Shown one piece after another: positions 12,608-24,590 of a stretch of 64,000 bases of DNA. The notes beneath the pieces are model-generated. The model saw only the letters and a program-made list of their open reading frames with translations, ran no database searches and had not been told where the DNA came from. The first letter of the stretch is position 1; the number at the start of each line of letters is the position of its first letter. This DNA is from Henckelia pumila (taxonomy: Eukaryota; Streptophyta; Magnoliopsida; Lamiales; Gesneriaceae), in the NCBI RefSeq assembly GCF_033568475.1, contig NC_133120.1:95064151-95128150 (forward strand), given 5' to 3'. Made by a program: the position numbers and the translations under genes.

Positions 12608-13094
12608 GCTACAGGTAGCAACGGTTTATTCTAATGCAGTTGTGACAAATTTGATATTGTCCAAACGTTTGCATTTTATGATATGAAATATAAGAATGTT
12701 GGCTTGCAATGGATGTTCGAGTTAGTGGAGTAAGCGAACGCTGACCACCCCGGTTATTGTAAGAATGTTGCTACAACAATGTATGAGACTATGAGGTATC
12801 TTTTCCCGTCTTTGAACTTTGAAGATAGAACTTGAGTGCCTCTTTGGGAGTCCAAAAATTTGGTGTGCTGCCGCCTCCCTTTTCCTTCTCTCTTTCTTGT
12901 TTATTTGTACATGTAGTGCGGCTAATAATAGTTATCTCCGCATATATTATTTTTTTTATCTTAATGATGGAAACGCTTAATTATTATTTTGATCTTATGA
13001 AGGATGCGTTGACATTTGACCCTATTATTGGAGTAATTTGGTTGTAGATTATAATTTAAACAATTTTTTTGAACTTTTTTTTAATTTTCACTAT

Positions 13095-13127
<33 letters not shown>

Positions 13128-13760
13128 ATATTTATATAATTCTGACTTTTACAACAAATTCTAAGAATCCGAAGAATATGATTTCTGACCGTATGCTTCA
13201 ATTATTATTATCATTATTAATTTTAAATAATTTTTTTTTCTCCATAATGACATATACGACTACCGAGTGTACCGCATATTATTGGGTGGCTGATGCAGAA
13301 GATTTTTTAGTGCAAATTTTTAATTTTAAGGTAATTTTTTGTTTTAGAGAAACTGATATAGATGATCTTATTCATCTATATTTGTTGACCTATCTTGCCT
13401 TTGGTAGAAAGAATTTGATTTTTATTTTTTTAAAAAAATGAAAGAATTTGATTTGGATGAAATGACTTAATGTGGGGATGAATTTGAAAGATAGATTTAT
13501 AATTTATAATTTCACTCATTAAAAATTTTCCTTCACAAATCAATTTGGAAAACCGTTATATAATTTTTTTTTAAAAAAATTGCATTCAAAAAAACATTTT
13601 AATTTTTGAAAGAAAAAAATCTTCAACCATGTAACTTCAGACTATTTCATATTTCTCTTTTAAAAAAGTAATAATCATTTTAGATTTTTCCCCTTTTAAA
13701 AATAAAAACCTAATTCATCCTCAATTTTTTTTTTATTTTCCCGTATCACACGCCCCGAGC
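12608..13760. other. AT-rich intergenic stretch
   Basis: No gene is seen. It holds the presumed 3' end of the methyltransferase gene, a TA-dinucleotide microsatellite at about 13098-13138, and many poly-T and poly-A runs. It ends at the promoter of the L18ae-like gene. Confidence 0.6.
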
Positions 13761-13771
13761 TGCTGGTATAC

Positions 13772-13779
13772 TATAAATA
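13772..13779 (+). promoter_or_regulatory. TATA box of the L18ae-like gene
   Basis: TATAAATA lies about 120 bases before the start codon at 13898 and fits a transcription start near 13805. It is inferred from sequence and position only. Confidence 0.5.
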
Positions 13780-13897
13780 GCATCACCGTTAAAACCAACG
13801 GAGAGATTGTGGGAAGTTTGCAGACAGCTCATTTCAGCGCGTGAGACTGGTAAGCTGTGGACTGCTTCGAAATCAAACCTTAATCGGCAAGGAAAAA

Positions 13898-16800
13898 ATG
13901 AGCGAACAAGGCGGAGAGAAAAGCAGAGGCTACCATCCATCAGCTCCTCCGCCGCCGCCGCCGCCGCCGAATTACTACTATGGCACTTTTCAAGGCGTGG
14001 CGAATTATCAGCCTCCTCCTCCTCCGTCGCAGCCGGTCATCGGATTGCCTCAACCCATGCCTCCTCCTCAATACTATCATCACGGATATCAGATAGTTCC
14101 TGGTAATCCTCTCGATCGGTTTCTTTAAGTTTTTTTTTTTTAGCCACCGCTATGTATCGGAGGAATGTGATATTGAAATCGGATTGTCTTAAATTTTGCT
14201 GATGGTGTAGATAGTTTCTAGGAATTTTTTTTTTCTGCCCGAGTTGATGTGTTTATTCTGGATAAATAAGAGATGAACCTCGTTCGTCGTTTTTCTAAAT
14301 TGGAGTATCCCGCGATTTACATTTGGCACCATACTGATCTTCTCGTTTTCGTTTTCTTTTGTTATTTTCTAGGTTATGCTGTTGTTACAGGACGACCATT
14401 TAGAGAGGAGAGGCTTCCTTGTTGTGGTATTGGAATTGGATGGTTCTTGTGAGTTTTTTCCCCACGATTACTTTGATTTTTCGTACACTTAATATTCTTT
14501 TGTTTTCTCGGGAAGACTTTATTTAGTTATTTTAGGTCACTAGTCTTTAATGCCCAATACTGATATATTTGAGGATTTTGAATGTGCTAAGTTATTCCCG
14601 ACTTGGGTAGCATGGAATCATCCATTATTTTGGCTGGCGATTGCTATTGTCGAACTAAACTGGTTGCACATTGCTATCTTATTTCTATCTAGGAGGGAAA
14701 AGAATATTGCTTTCTCTGAGTTTGACTGTCATTGTTTTACTCTCTTTCCAACATTGGCAACATGTTCCATGTTTTTGCTATTTAAAAGATTATTTTTTGC
14801 CAATATATTCCCACTTTTTGCTATTTTAAAAATTACTTTTTGCATGCTCTTTTGGTCTGTCGTATGCTTTGCTATTGATCCAAAAATTCAATGTGGAACG
14901 AATAATGGTTGTGTTCCAATTCAAGTATGGCATAAGAGCATAAAATGTTTGGTTGATTTATATTTTCGTTCTTTTTGGCAAAAGAATATTGTTGTCACTT
15001 GTCAGCAAGCTGCTCTCTTTTATATATTAAGAGGAACCTTGAGGGATTGGCTCAAAACAATTTGGCCAAATTCTTGGCAGTTGAGTTCATAAGTTTACAA
15101 CTTTCATTGCGTATTTTATGTCTAGATGCTAAAACTTGTTAATATTCTTCAAGGAGTTACTGGTTAGTGTAACTTGAAGAGCATCAAGTTTGGCATGCAG
15201 ATTTGTTGGGTGCTAATCTCTAGCTTTCTTGACTTTGTATGCAAGCTTTATAAGCGGTTTCTTTCTTGGTGCCATTCCATGGTATATTGGCGCTTTTCTG
15301 CTGTTATGTGTTCGGCTGGATTACAGAGAAAAGGCCGGTCTGGTTGCGTGCACTTTAGCTGTAAGTGTTTTCAACATTTTCCAATTGTCTTATTTTTGTA
15401 GAAATATATATAATTTGGCATATACCTATTGCTTCCAGGTTACTTAATTGTGTTTTAGCATGATACGTGATTTGTGTAACAAAATTAAGATCTTTTTTAT
15501 AATTGAAAGCTTATGGTTAAAAGTTATGTAAAGACTTGAGAGACAAATAAAAATTTGTCTAGGTTTTTGGAGGAGAAATTATGAGGTTTGAACTTTGTGG
15601 GTGGTTAGAACATTGGAGTGGAATGTCCTGTATCTGTTCATTTATTCCTTGTATCCCGTTTGGTGGGTGGAAGACGTTTTGCCCCTTGTGTAATTAGTGT
15701 TAGAAGGGTTGTATTCTGAATTCTGAAAACTTCAACGTCGGAAGCAATCAACAGCAACGAAAATGATCAACACAGTCGAGGCTAGAGAAACTCTCTATCC
15801 GCAAGACGAAATTGCCCGTTCCAAGTGCTAAACGTTAGCGGCAATCGTCTCTAAGATACAACGACTTTCGATCGTGATATAGCAGCACAGCAAATATCAC
15901 GAACTTCAACAAACGAAAATATGCTTTAACTTTTCTTTGAGAAAGTGAGGGAGAGATTTTGAGAAATCAGAAATCTGAAATGTATGTTATCAGATGTTTC
16001 TATATCTGTTTTCTGTGTTATAACAACCATATATATAGTCTTATACACGAAACAACACGTTTGAAGGCGTAAGGATGCAACCCATGACAGAAAAATGCCA
16101 GAAACAGTCGTGACTGTTCATTCTGCAGAAGGTGCGCTCGGGCGGTAATTTTCTACCGCGCGAGCGCCCAACTTTAAGCCAACACACTGCCTCGCCATTT
16201 TGGTACCGCGCTCGAGCGGTAATTTTTAACCGCGCGAGCGCACGTCGCTTTGAACTCAATGTCTTGCATATTTTAAATAAATTTTATTCAAAAAGAATAA
16301 TCGGATCAAAACACCACACCACACCGAGCCGGCCGCGCGCGCGCGTGTGTGTTTGTTGCATCGACTAGCGTCTTGCCCCTTTACAAAACATCCGGTGTCC
16401 TAAGGGCCCAATCCCATAGTGCAATGTTGGACTAATTAAGGTGAACAACAAATTGGAGTTGTTCCAATGTGGGACTACCATTGCCCCATTTCCCTCCAAT
16501 TTATTTCACCAAAATTTTGAATTTTGTAATACTTTGGACAAGGCTTTTACAAACAATTTGGGTTAATCAATTCAAACCCTTTCAAGCCCATTTCAATTGT
16601 AATTCATTCAACTCCAATTTGTTGTTCACCTTAATTAGTCCAACATTGGACTATGGGATTGGGCCCTTAGGGCACCGGATGTTTTGTAAAGGGGCAAGAC
16701 GCTAGTCGATGCAACAAACACACACGCGCGCGGCCGGCCGGCTCGGCGTGGTGTGGTGTGGTGTGGTCTTCTGATCCGATTATTCTTTTTGAATAAAATT

Positions 16801-19612
16801 TATTTAAAATAATATTTTATTATTTTATAGAGTAGGCCCGAGCGGTAAAATATTACCGCGCGGGCGCAGCACCGCACATGCAAGACAGTGAGTTCAAAGC
16901 GACGTGCGCCTGCGCGGTTAAAAATTACCGCGCGAGCGCGGTACCAAAATGGCGAGGCAGTGTGTTGGCTTAAAACTGGGCGCTCGCGCGGTAGAAAATT
17001 ACCGCCCGAGCGCACCTTCTGCAGAATGAACAGTCACGACTGTTTCTGGCATTTTTCTGTCATGGGTTGCATCCTTACGCCTTCAGACGTGTTGTTTCGT
17101 GTATAAGACTATATATATGGTGGTTATAACACAGAAAACAGACATAGAAACATCGGATAACGTAGATTTCAGATTTCTGATTTCTCAAAATCTCTCCCTC
17201 ACTTTCTCAAAGAAAAGTTAAAGCATATTTTCGTTTGTTGAAGTTCGTGATATTTGCTGTGCTGCTATATCACGATCGAAAGTCGTTGTATCTTAGAGAC
17301 GATTGCCGCTAACATTTAGCACTTGGAACGGGCAATTTCGTCTTGCGGATAGAGAGTTTCTCTCGCCTCGACTGTGTTGATCATTTTCGTTGTTGTTGAT
17401 TGCTTCCGACATTGAAGTTTTCAGAATTCAGAATACAACCCTTCTAACAATCGCAAGACGAAATTTTGTATTTCTCGGATTCTGAAGATGTCTACCGTTT
17501 CATTCACTCCGCTCGCTTCTGCCCCTGCACATGGAGAAAAGCAGCCAAAGTTTTCTGGTGCTCTTGAACCATGTTCACTTGCCTTGGTTTCTGATTTTTG
17601 TTATTTTTCTTTGGAAGTCGGCAGTCCCTTGCCATATGATTCGGTTTGCCACAGTTGTAGCAACTTCCTTGGAATTTCTTCGCTTTCCCCTTTTGCGTTT
17701 TATCATGGGGGCGCTTCCTCTTTTGACTCGTACTAGACTCCGCCAGATTTGCTTTGGCCTCGATTTCCATCATCTTTTTACTTGACTTGGTCTCAGTATT
17801 CCTGTTGTCCTCCTCAATGCGAAGTCGCACTATAAGATCTTCAAGTTTTAACTCCTTACGTTTGTGCTTCGGGTAGTTTTTGAAGTCTTTCCACATAGAA
17901 GGCAACTTCTCAATGATAGACGCGACTTGGAATGGTTCATTGATTTCCATCCCTTCGGCCAATAAGTCATGCAAGATGATTTGTATCTTTTGCACTTGAC
18001 TCATTACAGTTTTTGAGTCTATCATTTTGAAGTCCAGAAATTTGTCAACCACGAACTTCTTTATACCGGCATCTTCAGTTTTGTATTTCTTTTCCAAGGA
18101 ATCCCAGAGTTCCTTGGCCGTCTTGACTGATGAATAGACACTATAGAGAGTGTCATCAAGGCCATTCAGAATATAGTTTCTGCACAGAAAATCGCTGTGG
18201 TTCCATGCATCAACAGCGGTCCTCCTTTGGGTGTCAGAATCGCCTTCAACGACGACGGGGGATCCTCCTTCAGGAATCTAGACAGATTCAATGTTGTAAG
18301 ATAGAAGAGCATTTTCTGTTGCCAACGTTTGAAGTCGGCACCAGAAAACTTTGGCGGCTTTTCTCCATGTGCAGGGGCGGAAGCGAGTGGAGTGAATGAA
18401 ACGGTAGACATCTTCAGAATCCGAGAAATACAAAATTTCATCTTGCGATTGTTAGAAGGGTTGTCTTCTGAATTCTGAAAACTTCAATGTCGGAAGCAAT
18501 CAACAGCAACGAAAATGATCAACACAGTCGAGGCGAGAGAAACTCTCTATCCGCAAGACGAAATTGCCCGTTCCAAGTGCTAAACGTTAGCGGCAATCGT
18601 CTCTAAGATACAACGACTTTCGATCGTGATATAGCAGCACAGCAAATATCACGAACTTCAACGAACGAAAATATGCTTTAACTTTTCTTTGAAAAAGTGA
18701 GGGAGAGATTTTGAGAAATCAGAAATCTGAAATGTATGTTATCAGATGTTTCTATATCTGTTTTTTGTGTTATAACCACCATATATATAGTCTTATACAC
18801 GAAACAACACGTCTGAAGGCGTAAGGATGCAACCCATGACAGAAAAATGCCAGAAACAGTCGTGACTGTTCATTCTGCAGAAGGTGCGCTCGGGCGGTAA
18901 TTTTCTACCGCGCGAGCGCCCAACTTTAAGCCAACACACTGCCTCGTCATTTTGGTACCGCGCTCGCGCGGTAATTTTTAACCGCGCGGGCGCACGTCGC
19001 TTTGAACTCACTGTCTTGCATATTTTAAATAAATTTTATTCAAAAAAAATAATCGGATCAGAACACCACGCCGAGCCGGCCGCATGCGCGCGTGTGTGTT
19101 TGTTGCATCGACTAGCGTCTTGCCCCTTTACAAAACATCCGGTGTCCTAAGGGCCCAATCCCATAGTGCAATGTTGGACTAATTAAGGTGAACAACAAAT
19201 TGGAGTTGTTCCAATGTGGGACTACCATTTCCCCATTTCCCTCCAATTTATTTCACCAAAATTTTGAATTTTGTAATACTTTGGACAAGGCTTTTACAAA
19301 CAATTTGGATTAATCAATTCAAACCCTTTCAAGCCCATTTCAATTGTAATTCATTCAATAATACAATTTTCAACAATTAGTACCTATGTATTGAAGTTAG
19401 GTAACTTTGGGAACAGCTCTTACATTAACTTCGAAAATGTGTTGGTGTATGAGAGAATTTGAGTCATTGTACAACCTTGATTGCATAAGGTTTTGGCAAC
19501 AGTTTATTATCTTACTTTTGGGTGTTGATTGATTTTCGAATATATTTCGCAGGCAATCCTAGCTTCCATTGCTGTTACCCTTGGTGTGACGAGGGCGACT
19601 CATTCTTGGTGA
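13898..19612 (+). CDS. 'Ribosomal L18ae family' small membrane protein
   Basis: Four exons: 13898-14102, 14373-14448, 15246-15360, 19553-19612, giving 151 residues with all GT-AG junctions. The N-terminus is rich in proline, tyrosine and glycine (PPPPPPPPNYYYGTFQGV, then QPVIGLPQPMPPP). A conserved PCCGIGIGW block at about 84-92 follows, then two hydrophobic segments at about 93-115 and 126-146 separated by CVRLDYREK. The end RATHSW matches the plant family. Despite the name, it has no ribosomal domain; the predicted form is a two-pass membrane protein of unknown role. Its third intron, otherwise about 0.5 kb, contains a 3.7-kb Copia-type element in antisense. The coding sequence is intact. 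Confidence 0.9.
15693..15697. repeat. Target-site duplication ATTAG, left copy
   Basis: ATTAG directly precedes TGTTAGAAGG at the left end of the Copia-type element and recurs at 19376-19380 just after its right end. A five-base duplication is usual for LTR elements and shows that the whole 3.7-kb block entered as one unit. Confidence 0.85.
15698..16610 (-). repeat. Copia-type LTR, copy C (outer left)
   Basis: Same direction as the right-hand LTR and starting TGTTAGAAGG next to the target duplication. It carries paired short palindromes built on GCGCTCGNGCGGTAA. It abuts the inverted copy at 16611. Confidence 0.85.
16611..17449 (+). repeat. Copia-type LTR, copy B (inverted)
   Basis: Reverse complement of most of the other two LTR copies, ending CCCTTCTAACA at 17449 and followed by an inverted leader and gag start to 17561. 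With copy C it makes an inverted repeat with arms of about 0.76 and 0.84 kb around a loop of about 150 bases. Confidence 0.85.
17562..18411 (-). pseudogene. Copia-type gag region
   Basis: Gag fossil starting MSTVSFTPLASAPAHGEKPP at 18411. A UBN2-type core (IIEKLPSMWKDFKNYPKHK, then LEDLIVRLRIEEDNR) and a CCHC zinc knuckle followed by a basic tail are visible. It is partial and broken. Confidence 0.8.
18450..19375 (-). repeat. Copia-type LTR, copy A (complete)
   Basis: A full-length LTR of 926 bp with TGTTAGAAGG and TTTTCAACA ends. It is followed by the right target duplication ATTAG at 19376-19380. Very similar to copies B and C by eye. Confidence 0.87.
19376..19380. repeat. Target-site duplication ATTAG, right copy
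   Basis: Partner of the copy at 15693-15697. Confidence 0.85.
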
Positions 19613-20837
19613 ATTTTGCAGTTTATGTATATTCCCCCAGTCCCAACTAATGTTGCTTCAGAAACGAATAAATTTGTTGTTTGAAATATATTTCTTTTAC
19701 TTGGAGCTCGCTCCTCATCGTTACTGTAACTGTTGACAAAACAAATATATTTTTATCTTTTTTTCTGGTTCTATGTTTATTGTTACAATGGCGTCATCTC
19801 CCTTTTTTATGCAGAATACTGCCAGGCAAAATCTTCATGTTTATACGCCAAAATCACCGGTTTGATTATCCAAATATTGTTTCCGTACCGCTAAGCGTTA
19901 GGTATCACACTTCCGCCGTGCCTGAGAGTACGTTTAGGAAAAACACTTTTCAACTTTTTCGGTTACAAAATTTTACAAAATTTTAAAATTTTATAAGGAA
20001 AAGCTTAGAAGTGCTGATTATAAGCTCTTTTAAACAGTACCTTTATACCGTTTGATTTGAGTGATACATAGATAATTTTTTTTTTTACGGATAAAACTTG
20101 TAATATTAAAATCGATCAAAAAAACGTGAATTTGGATAAGATAAGTTATATGTAGATTAATAATATGCAAACCAAACGATACCTTATAGTATAGTGCTTC
20201 CACAATATTATTCAGTTTTTATTTGAACATTTGCTCTAAGATAGTTCATTGTATTTGAATTAATGGATTTCAAATGCAATCCATTGATTTTAAATGTTTG
20301 ACTTGCTAAGGACAAAAGTGAAGTTCAAATACATTTCATATCAAATTATGCAATTTCAGTAATCGGGAATACGAAAAAATGTCATCAGTTTTGATAGAAA
20401 GTTATTCTCAAACTCGAAACTATAATTTAGTAATATAATTGTCTTTAGTACAAGAGTAATTCAAAAATAATTATTATATTTTTATCAGGTGACTTTAAAA
20501 TAGTTAAAATAGATCTTTTAAAAAAAAGATAAAAAGATGAATTAAACCAGATTGTTTTAATATAAACTATATGTTATTCAGATATGAAAAGTGGAAGTGC
20601 GGTTGAATAACGTAATACACTTTCATCCACAACTAAATAACTTATATGATCGGGTTTATCTAGTACGCGTTGAAAGATAACAATTTCCGATTCCATCTTC
20701 ATAAATTTTTTAAAAAAAACTTATATGATATTATGCAAAATATTAATATCAGAGAATAAGAATAAGCAGAAGTAAATTTGAGCATTGATAAAAAAAAAAA
20801 AAACAATAATCATTCGATAGACAAACATAACTTGGTA
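19613..20837. other. Intergenic stretch between the L18ae-like gene and RPL18a
   Basis: No gene is seen. It holds the 3' end of the L18ae-like transcript, a MITE-like block at about 20046-20186, and AT-rich sequence up to the RPL18a promoter. Confidence 0.6.
20046..20186. mobile_element. Possible MITE with terminal inverted repeats
   Basis: The left edge TACCGTTTGATTTGAGTG and the right edge (reverse complement GGTATCGTTTGGTTTGC) form an imperfect inverted repeat around about 140 AT-rich bases. A related CCGTTTGATTTGAG edge occurs at about 24812. No clear target duplication was found. Confidence 0.4.
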
Positions 20838-20953
20838 AAGCCCATTTGGGCCCATACAATCATCAAATGCCACTAGAATGAGCCCACTAATGGAACCCAT
20901 TAACCAAAAGGGCCAGTTCATCTCTTGCCCCATTAAAGTTCAAGTAGGGTTTT
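20838..20953 (+). promoter_or_regulatory. RPL18a promoter: site II elements and a telo-box
   Basis: Several site II words (TGGGCC/T on either strand) lie at 20839-20844, 20847-20852 and 20881-20886. A telo-box TAGGGTTT lies at 20945-20952, about 90 bases before the RPL18a start codon. Site II plus telo-box is the known signature of plant ribosomal-protein and proliferation gene promoters, bound by TCP and telo-box factors. Confidence 0.65.
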
Positions 20954-21043
20954 ATCAGCCAACCTTTGCAACAAAACCTTTTAACCCCAGGCACGCCCAC
21001 CCCTGCTGAAGACGAAGGTGCTGCAAATTTGAAATCGATCGAA

Positions 21044-22766
<1,723 letters not shown>

Positions 22767-23514
22767 TTTGCTGGGAAAGGACAAGCCTCAATTTCTGCTA
22801 TTTGGTTTGGAGGGCATTAATCTTATTGAATTTTTGGTGCTAATAGTTCTCTTTATCTCCGGTGAGAGAGACAATGTGGAACTTTTTTTGTGGTTGTGTT
22901 GATGTATTGTGGTCAAATGTGGTTCAAGAATCTTATAACTTTTTGGATACATGTTTTTGAATTTGTGGCAGCCCTTGTGATTTTGCAAAATTAGTTTTAG
23001 CCTTTTATGGGAACTTTAGGCCTTTGAATCACATCAAATGGTCTGGTTTAGATAAAACATTATAGTTTTATATGGTAGCTGAACAACTTACAAAATGCAC
23101 ATTTCAAAATCCGATGCACTTATTTGGATATGTCCAAGTGGTTATAAGTTCATATGTCCGAGTAAAATGCAATTTCCTATTCAGATATATTGTCGAGATC
23201 TTCTCCAAAAGACTTTCGTCTCCCAGCACTCTGAGTTTCCAACTCGCAACTTGAGAGGAGGGCGCTGCCTTCTCGATTTATGATTAGTTAAGTATGGGGA
23301 GTGATGAGTGAGCGAGTAGTCCCTCTAAAGTCTAAACTCGACGTATATGTATACATTAAAAGCAGGGGTGAAAATAAAACAAAAAATTGTAAGGTCGTCC
23401 CAAATAATATTTATAGGAAATTTGAGCTATTATTATTTTAACACACCCACACATATATATTAAAAAAACAAAAACAAAACAAAACAGTTTGGCAAAACAA
23501 CTATGTGAAGAAAA
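22767..23514. other. Intergenic stretch after RPL18a
   Basis: RPL18a 3' UTR for the first 200 or so bases, then sequence with no recognisable feature up to the tRNA. Short frames in it lack any recognisable similarity. Confidence 0.55.
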
Positions 23515-23587
23515 CGACTCCACTGGGGATCGAACCCAGAATCTCTGGTTCCGTAGACCAGCGCCTTATCCATTGGGCCATGGAGTC
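23515..23587 (-). tRNA. tRNA-Arg (anticodon ACG)
   Basis: The minus strand folds as a standard cloverleaf of 73 bases. The acceptor stem GACTCCA pairs with TGGAGTC, the D arm contains GGATAAGGC, the anticodon stem CTGGT/ACCAG encloses loop CTACGGA, and the T arm has GGTTCGATCC. The anticodon ACG reads CGN arginine codons once the A is modified to inosine. The A box and B box are intact, with no intron. The sequence matches the common plant nuclear tRNA-Arg(ACG). Confidence 0.96.
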
Positions 23588-23999
23588 TTTTTCTTGGCAA
23601 TTGTGAAATGCACATTCTATATAAAGTAAATTAAAATAAGATCGTCTAACCAAAAACAGGTGTCGTCCACCTACTTGAATTCAGATGTGATTGCAGATTG
23701 CGTTGAATTCCGAATTCCCAAACGAAGTACGTGTTTGATCGTAGTTGCTTTCGTCTCCGGAGATTCTCCTCGAATTTCCCTACACCCATCAACCACCACA
23801 ATCTCCCTCAAAAATTATCCTGCACTTTCGAAGAAAAATGGACGAGAAAACAAATATGCATCGTTTCCTTCGTCAAAATCCTTGCAAAATCAGCGAATTT
23901 CGAAGCTATAGAAGAAGCAACAGCACCTGCGATGAAAGTAATGACTGGATACTTTGATGTTGCTTCTGGGCCTGCCCATTTGATCTCTTTTGGTGCGAA
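23588..23999. other. Intergenic stretch before the snRNA pair
   Basis: Nothing recognised. Frames of up to about 120 codons occur on both strands but overlap the snRNA promoter and show no known domain. Confidence 0.5.
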
Positions 24000-24049
24000 C
24001 TCCCACATCGTAAGAACTAGAAACCAGGACTATGATGTGGGCTATAAAA
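24000..24049 (+). promoter_or_regulatory. U4 snRNA promoter: USE and TATA
   Basis: The upstream sequence element TCCCACATCG sits at 24001-24010 and TATAAAA at 24043-24049, with 32 bases between them. In plants this longer spacing specifies RNA polymerase II. The TATA box lies about 32 bases before the predicted transcript start. Confidence 0.85.
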
Positions 24050-24074
24050 CAAGAAATTTAAATGATTACAAAGC

Positions 24075-24230
24075 ATCTTTGCGCTTGGGGCAATGACGCA
24101 GCTAGTGAGGTTCAAACCGAGGCGCGTCTATTGCTGGTTGAAAACTATTTCCAAACCCCCTCTAAGGCCTGGGCTCGTCCCTGGCCTTCGAGAATTTCTG
24201 GAAGGGCTCCCTTTTTAAGGGTAAAGCCCT
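24075..24230 (+). ncRNA. U4 spliceosomal snRNA
   Basis: Major-spliceosome U4, the RNA that holds U6 inactive by base pairing. The 5' part ATCTTTGCGCTTGGGGCAAT and the block GACGCAGCTAGTGAGG match plant U4 as recalled. They include the 5' stem-loop and the U6-pairing stems I and II. The central AAAACTATTTCC block and the Sm-type site AATTTCTGG (24193-24201) are present. The 3' end is set just after a short hairpin and is approximate. A 3'-box-like CAACTCTCAGTCAAG at 24230-24245 fits Pol II snRNA 3' processing in plants. The promoter is complete, so the gene could be functional. A few loop bases differ from the sequence recalled. Confidence 0.88.
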
Positions 24231-24393
24231 ACAACTCTCAGTCAAGCTTTTATTGTATCATCAATTGTTTGTTTTCTAGCAATCTTAATGAAACCACTGC
24301 CGTAGGTGCAATTTAATGAAACCACCTCCGACTTTGGAAACTCCGAGGTACTTGAACGTGGATTAAAAGGCATAATTATATGTGGGAGAGGTG

Positions 24394-24402
24394 AAAAAAA
24401 AA
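24394..24402 (-). terminator. Pol III terminator of U6atac
   Basis: A run of nine T residues on the minus strand immediately follows the predicted U6atac 3' end. Confidence 0.85.
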
Positions 24403-24528
24403 TTGGGTTAGAGATCCACCGAAGTGGGTAGCCTTAACCGGATGTGTATGGTAACAAGAAAGCCCGAAGGCTGTTCCCGTCCCTGTCGGGGGAGATGCCA
24501 ACCATCTCTCCTTTCTACGAACACAACC
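24403..24528 (-). ncRNA. U6atac minor-spliceosome snRNA
   Basis: The catalytic snRNA of the U12-dependent spliceosome. On the minus strand the RNA reads GTTGTGTTCGTAGAAAGG, then GAGAGATGG. The AAGGAGAGA word, which pairs with the U12-type 5' splice site, is present. The GGTTGGCATCTCCCCCGACA part, the GCCTTCGGGC hairpin, CATCCGGTTAAGGCTACC and the CCACTTCGGTGG hairpin follow in the same order as in human and plant U6atac recalled from memory. The length of about 125 matches the family. The exact 5' end is uncertain by a few bases. It faces the U4 gene, their 3' ends about 170 bases apart. Confidence 0.92.
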
Positions 24529-24547
24529 TAGAGGTCTGATTTTTCTG

Positions 24548-24590
24548 TATAAATTCTAAACAAAAGTTTATAGTTTATCCGATGTGGGAC
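24548..24590 (-). promoter_or_regulatory. U6atac promoter: TATA and USE, Pol III spacing
   Basis: On the minus strand GTCCCACATCG (24580-24590) is followed after 26 bases by TTTATA (24548-24553). This is roughly half a helical turn or more shorter than in the U4 promoter nearby. The short spacing is what specifies RNA polymerase III in plant snRNA genes, in keeping with the T-run terminator. Confidence 0.85.

Larger units (their letters stand above)
15698..19375 (-). mobile_element. Rearranged Copia-type element with inverted LTR copies
   Basis: A 3,678-bp fossil in intron 3 of the L18ae-like gene, flanked by the duplication ATTAG. Parts from right to left in element direction: a full 926-bp LTR (18450-19375), leader and gag (to about 17562), an inverted copy of the leader and gag start (17450-17561), an inverted LTR copy (16611-17449), and a third LTR in the original direction (15698-16610). 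Gag has a UBN2-like domain and a CCHC knuckle (CYNCGKPNHMARDC). No pol part is seen. The layout is that of self-integration or template switching before insertion. It is not whole. Confidence 0.85.

Noticed and set aside
14550-15092. 180-codon open frame within intron 2 of the L18ae-like gene
   Set aside because: Composition is intron-like (T-rich), it is bounded by the gene's own splice sites and no similarity is recognisable.
23660-24096. Overlapping frames up to about 120 codons on both strands
   Set aside because: They run across the U4 promoter and transcript start, disagree with each other and show no known domain.
24403-24528. Telomerase RNA or RNase MRP RNA as the Pol III transcript
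   Set aside because: No telomere-template word at the expected place and no MRP core motifs; the AAGGAGAGA word and hairpin order match U6atac instead.
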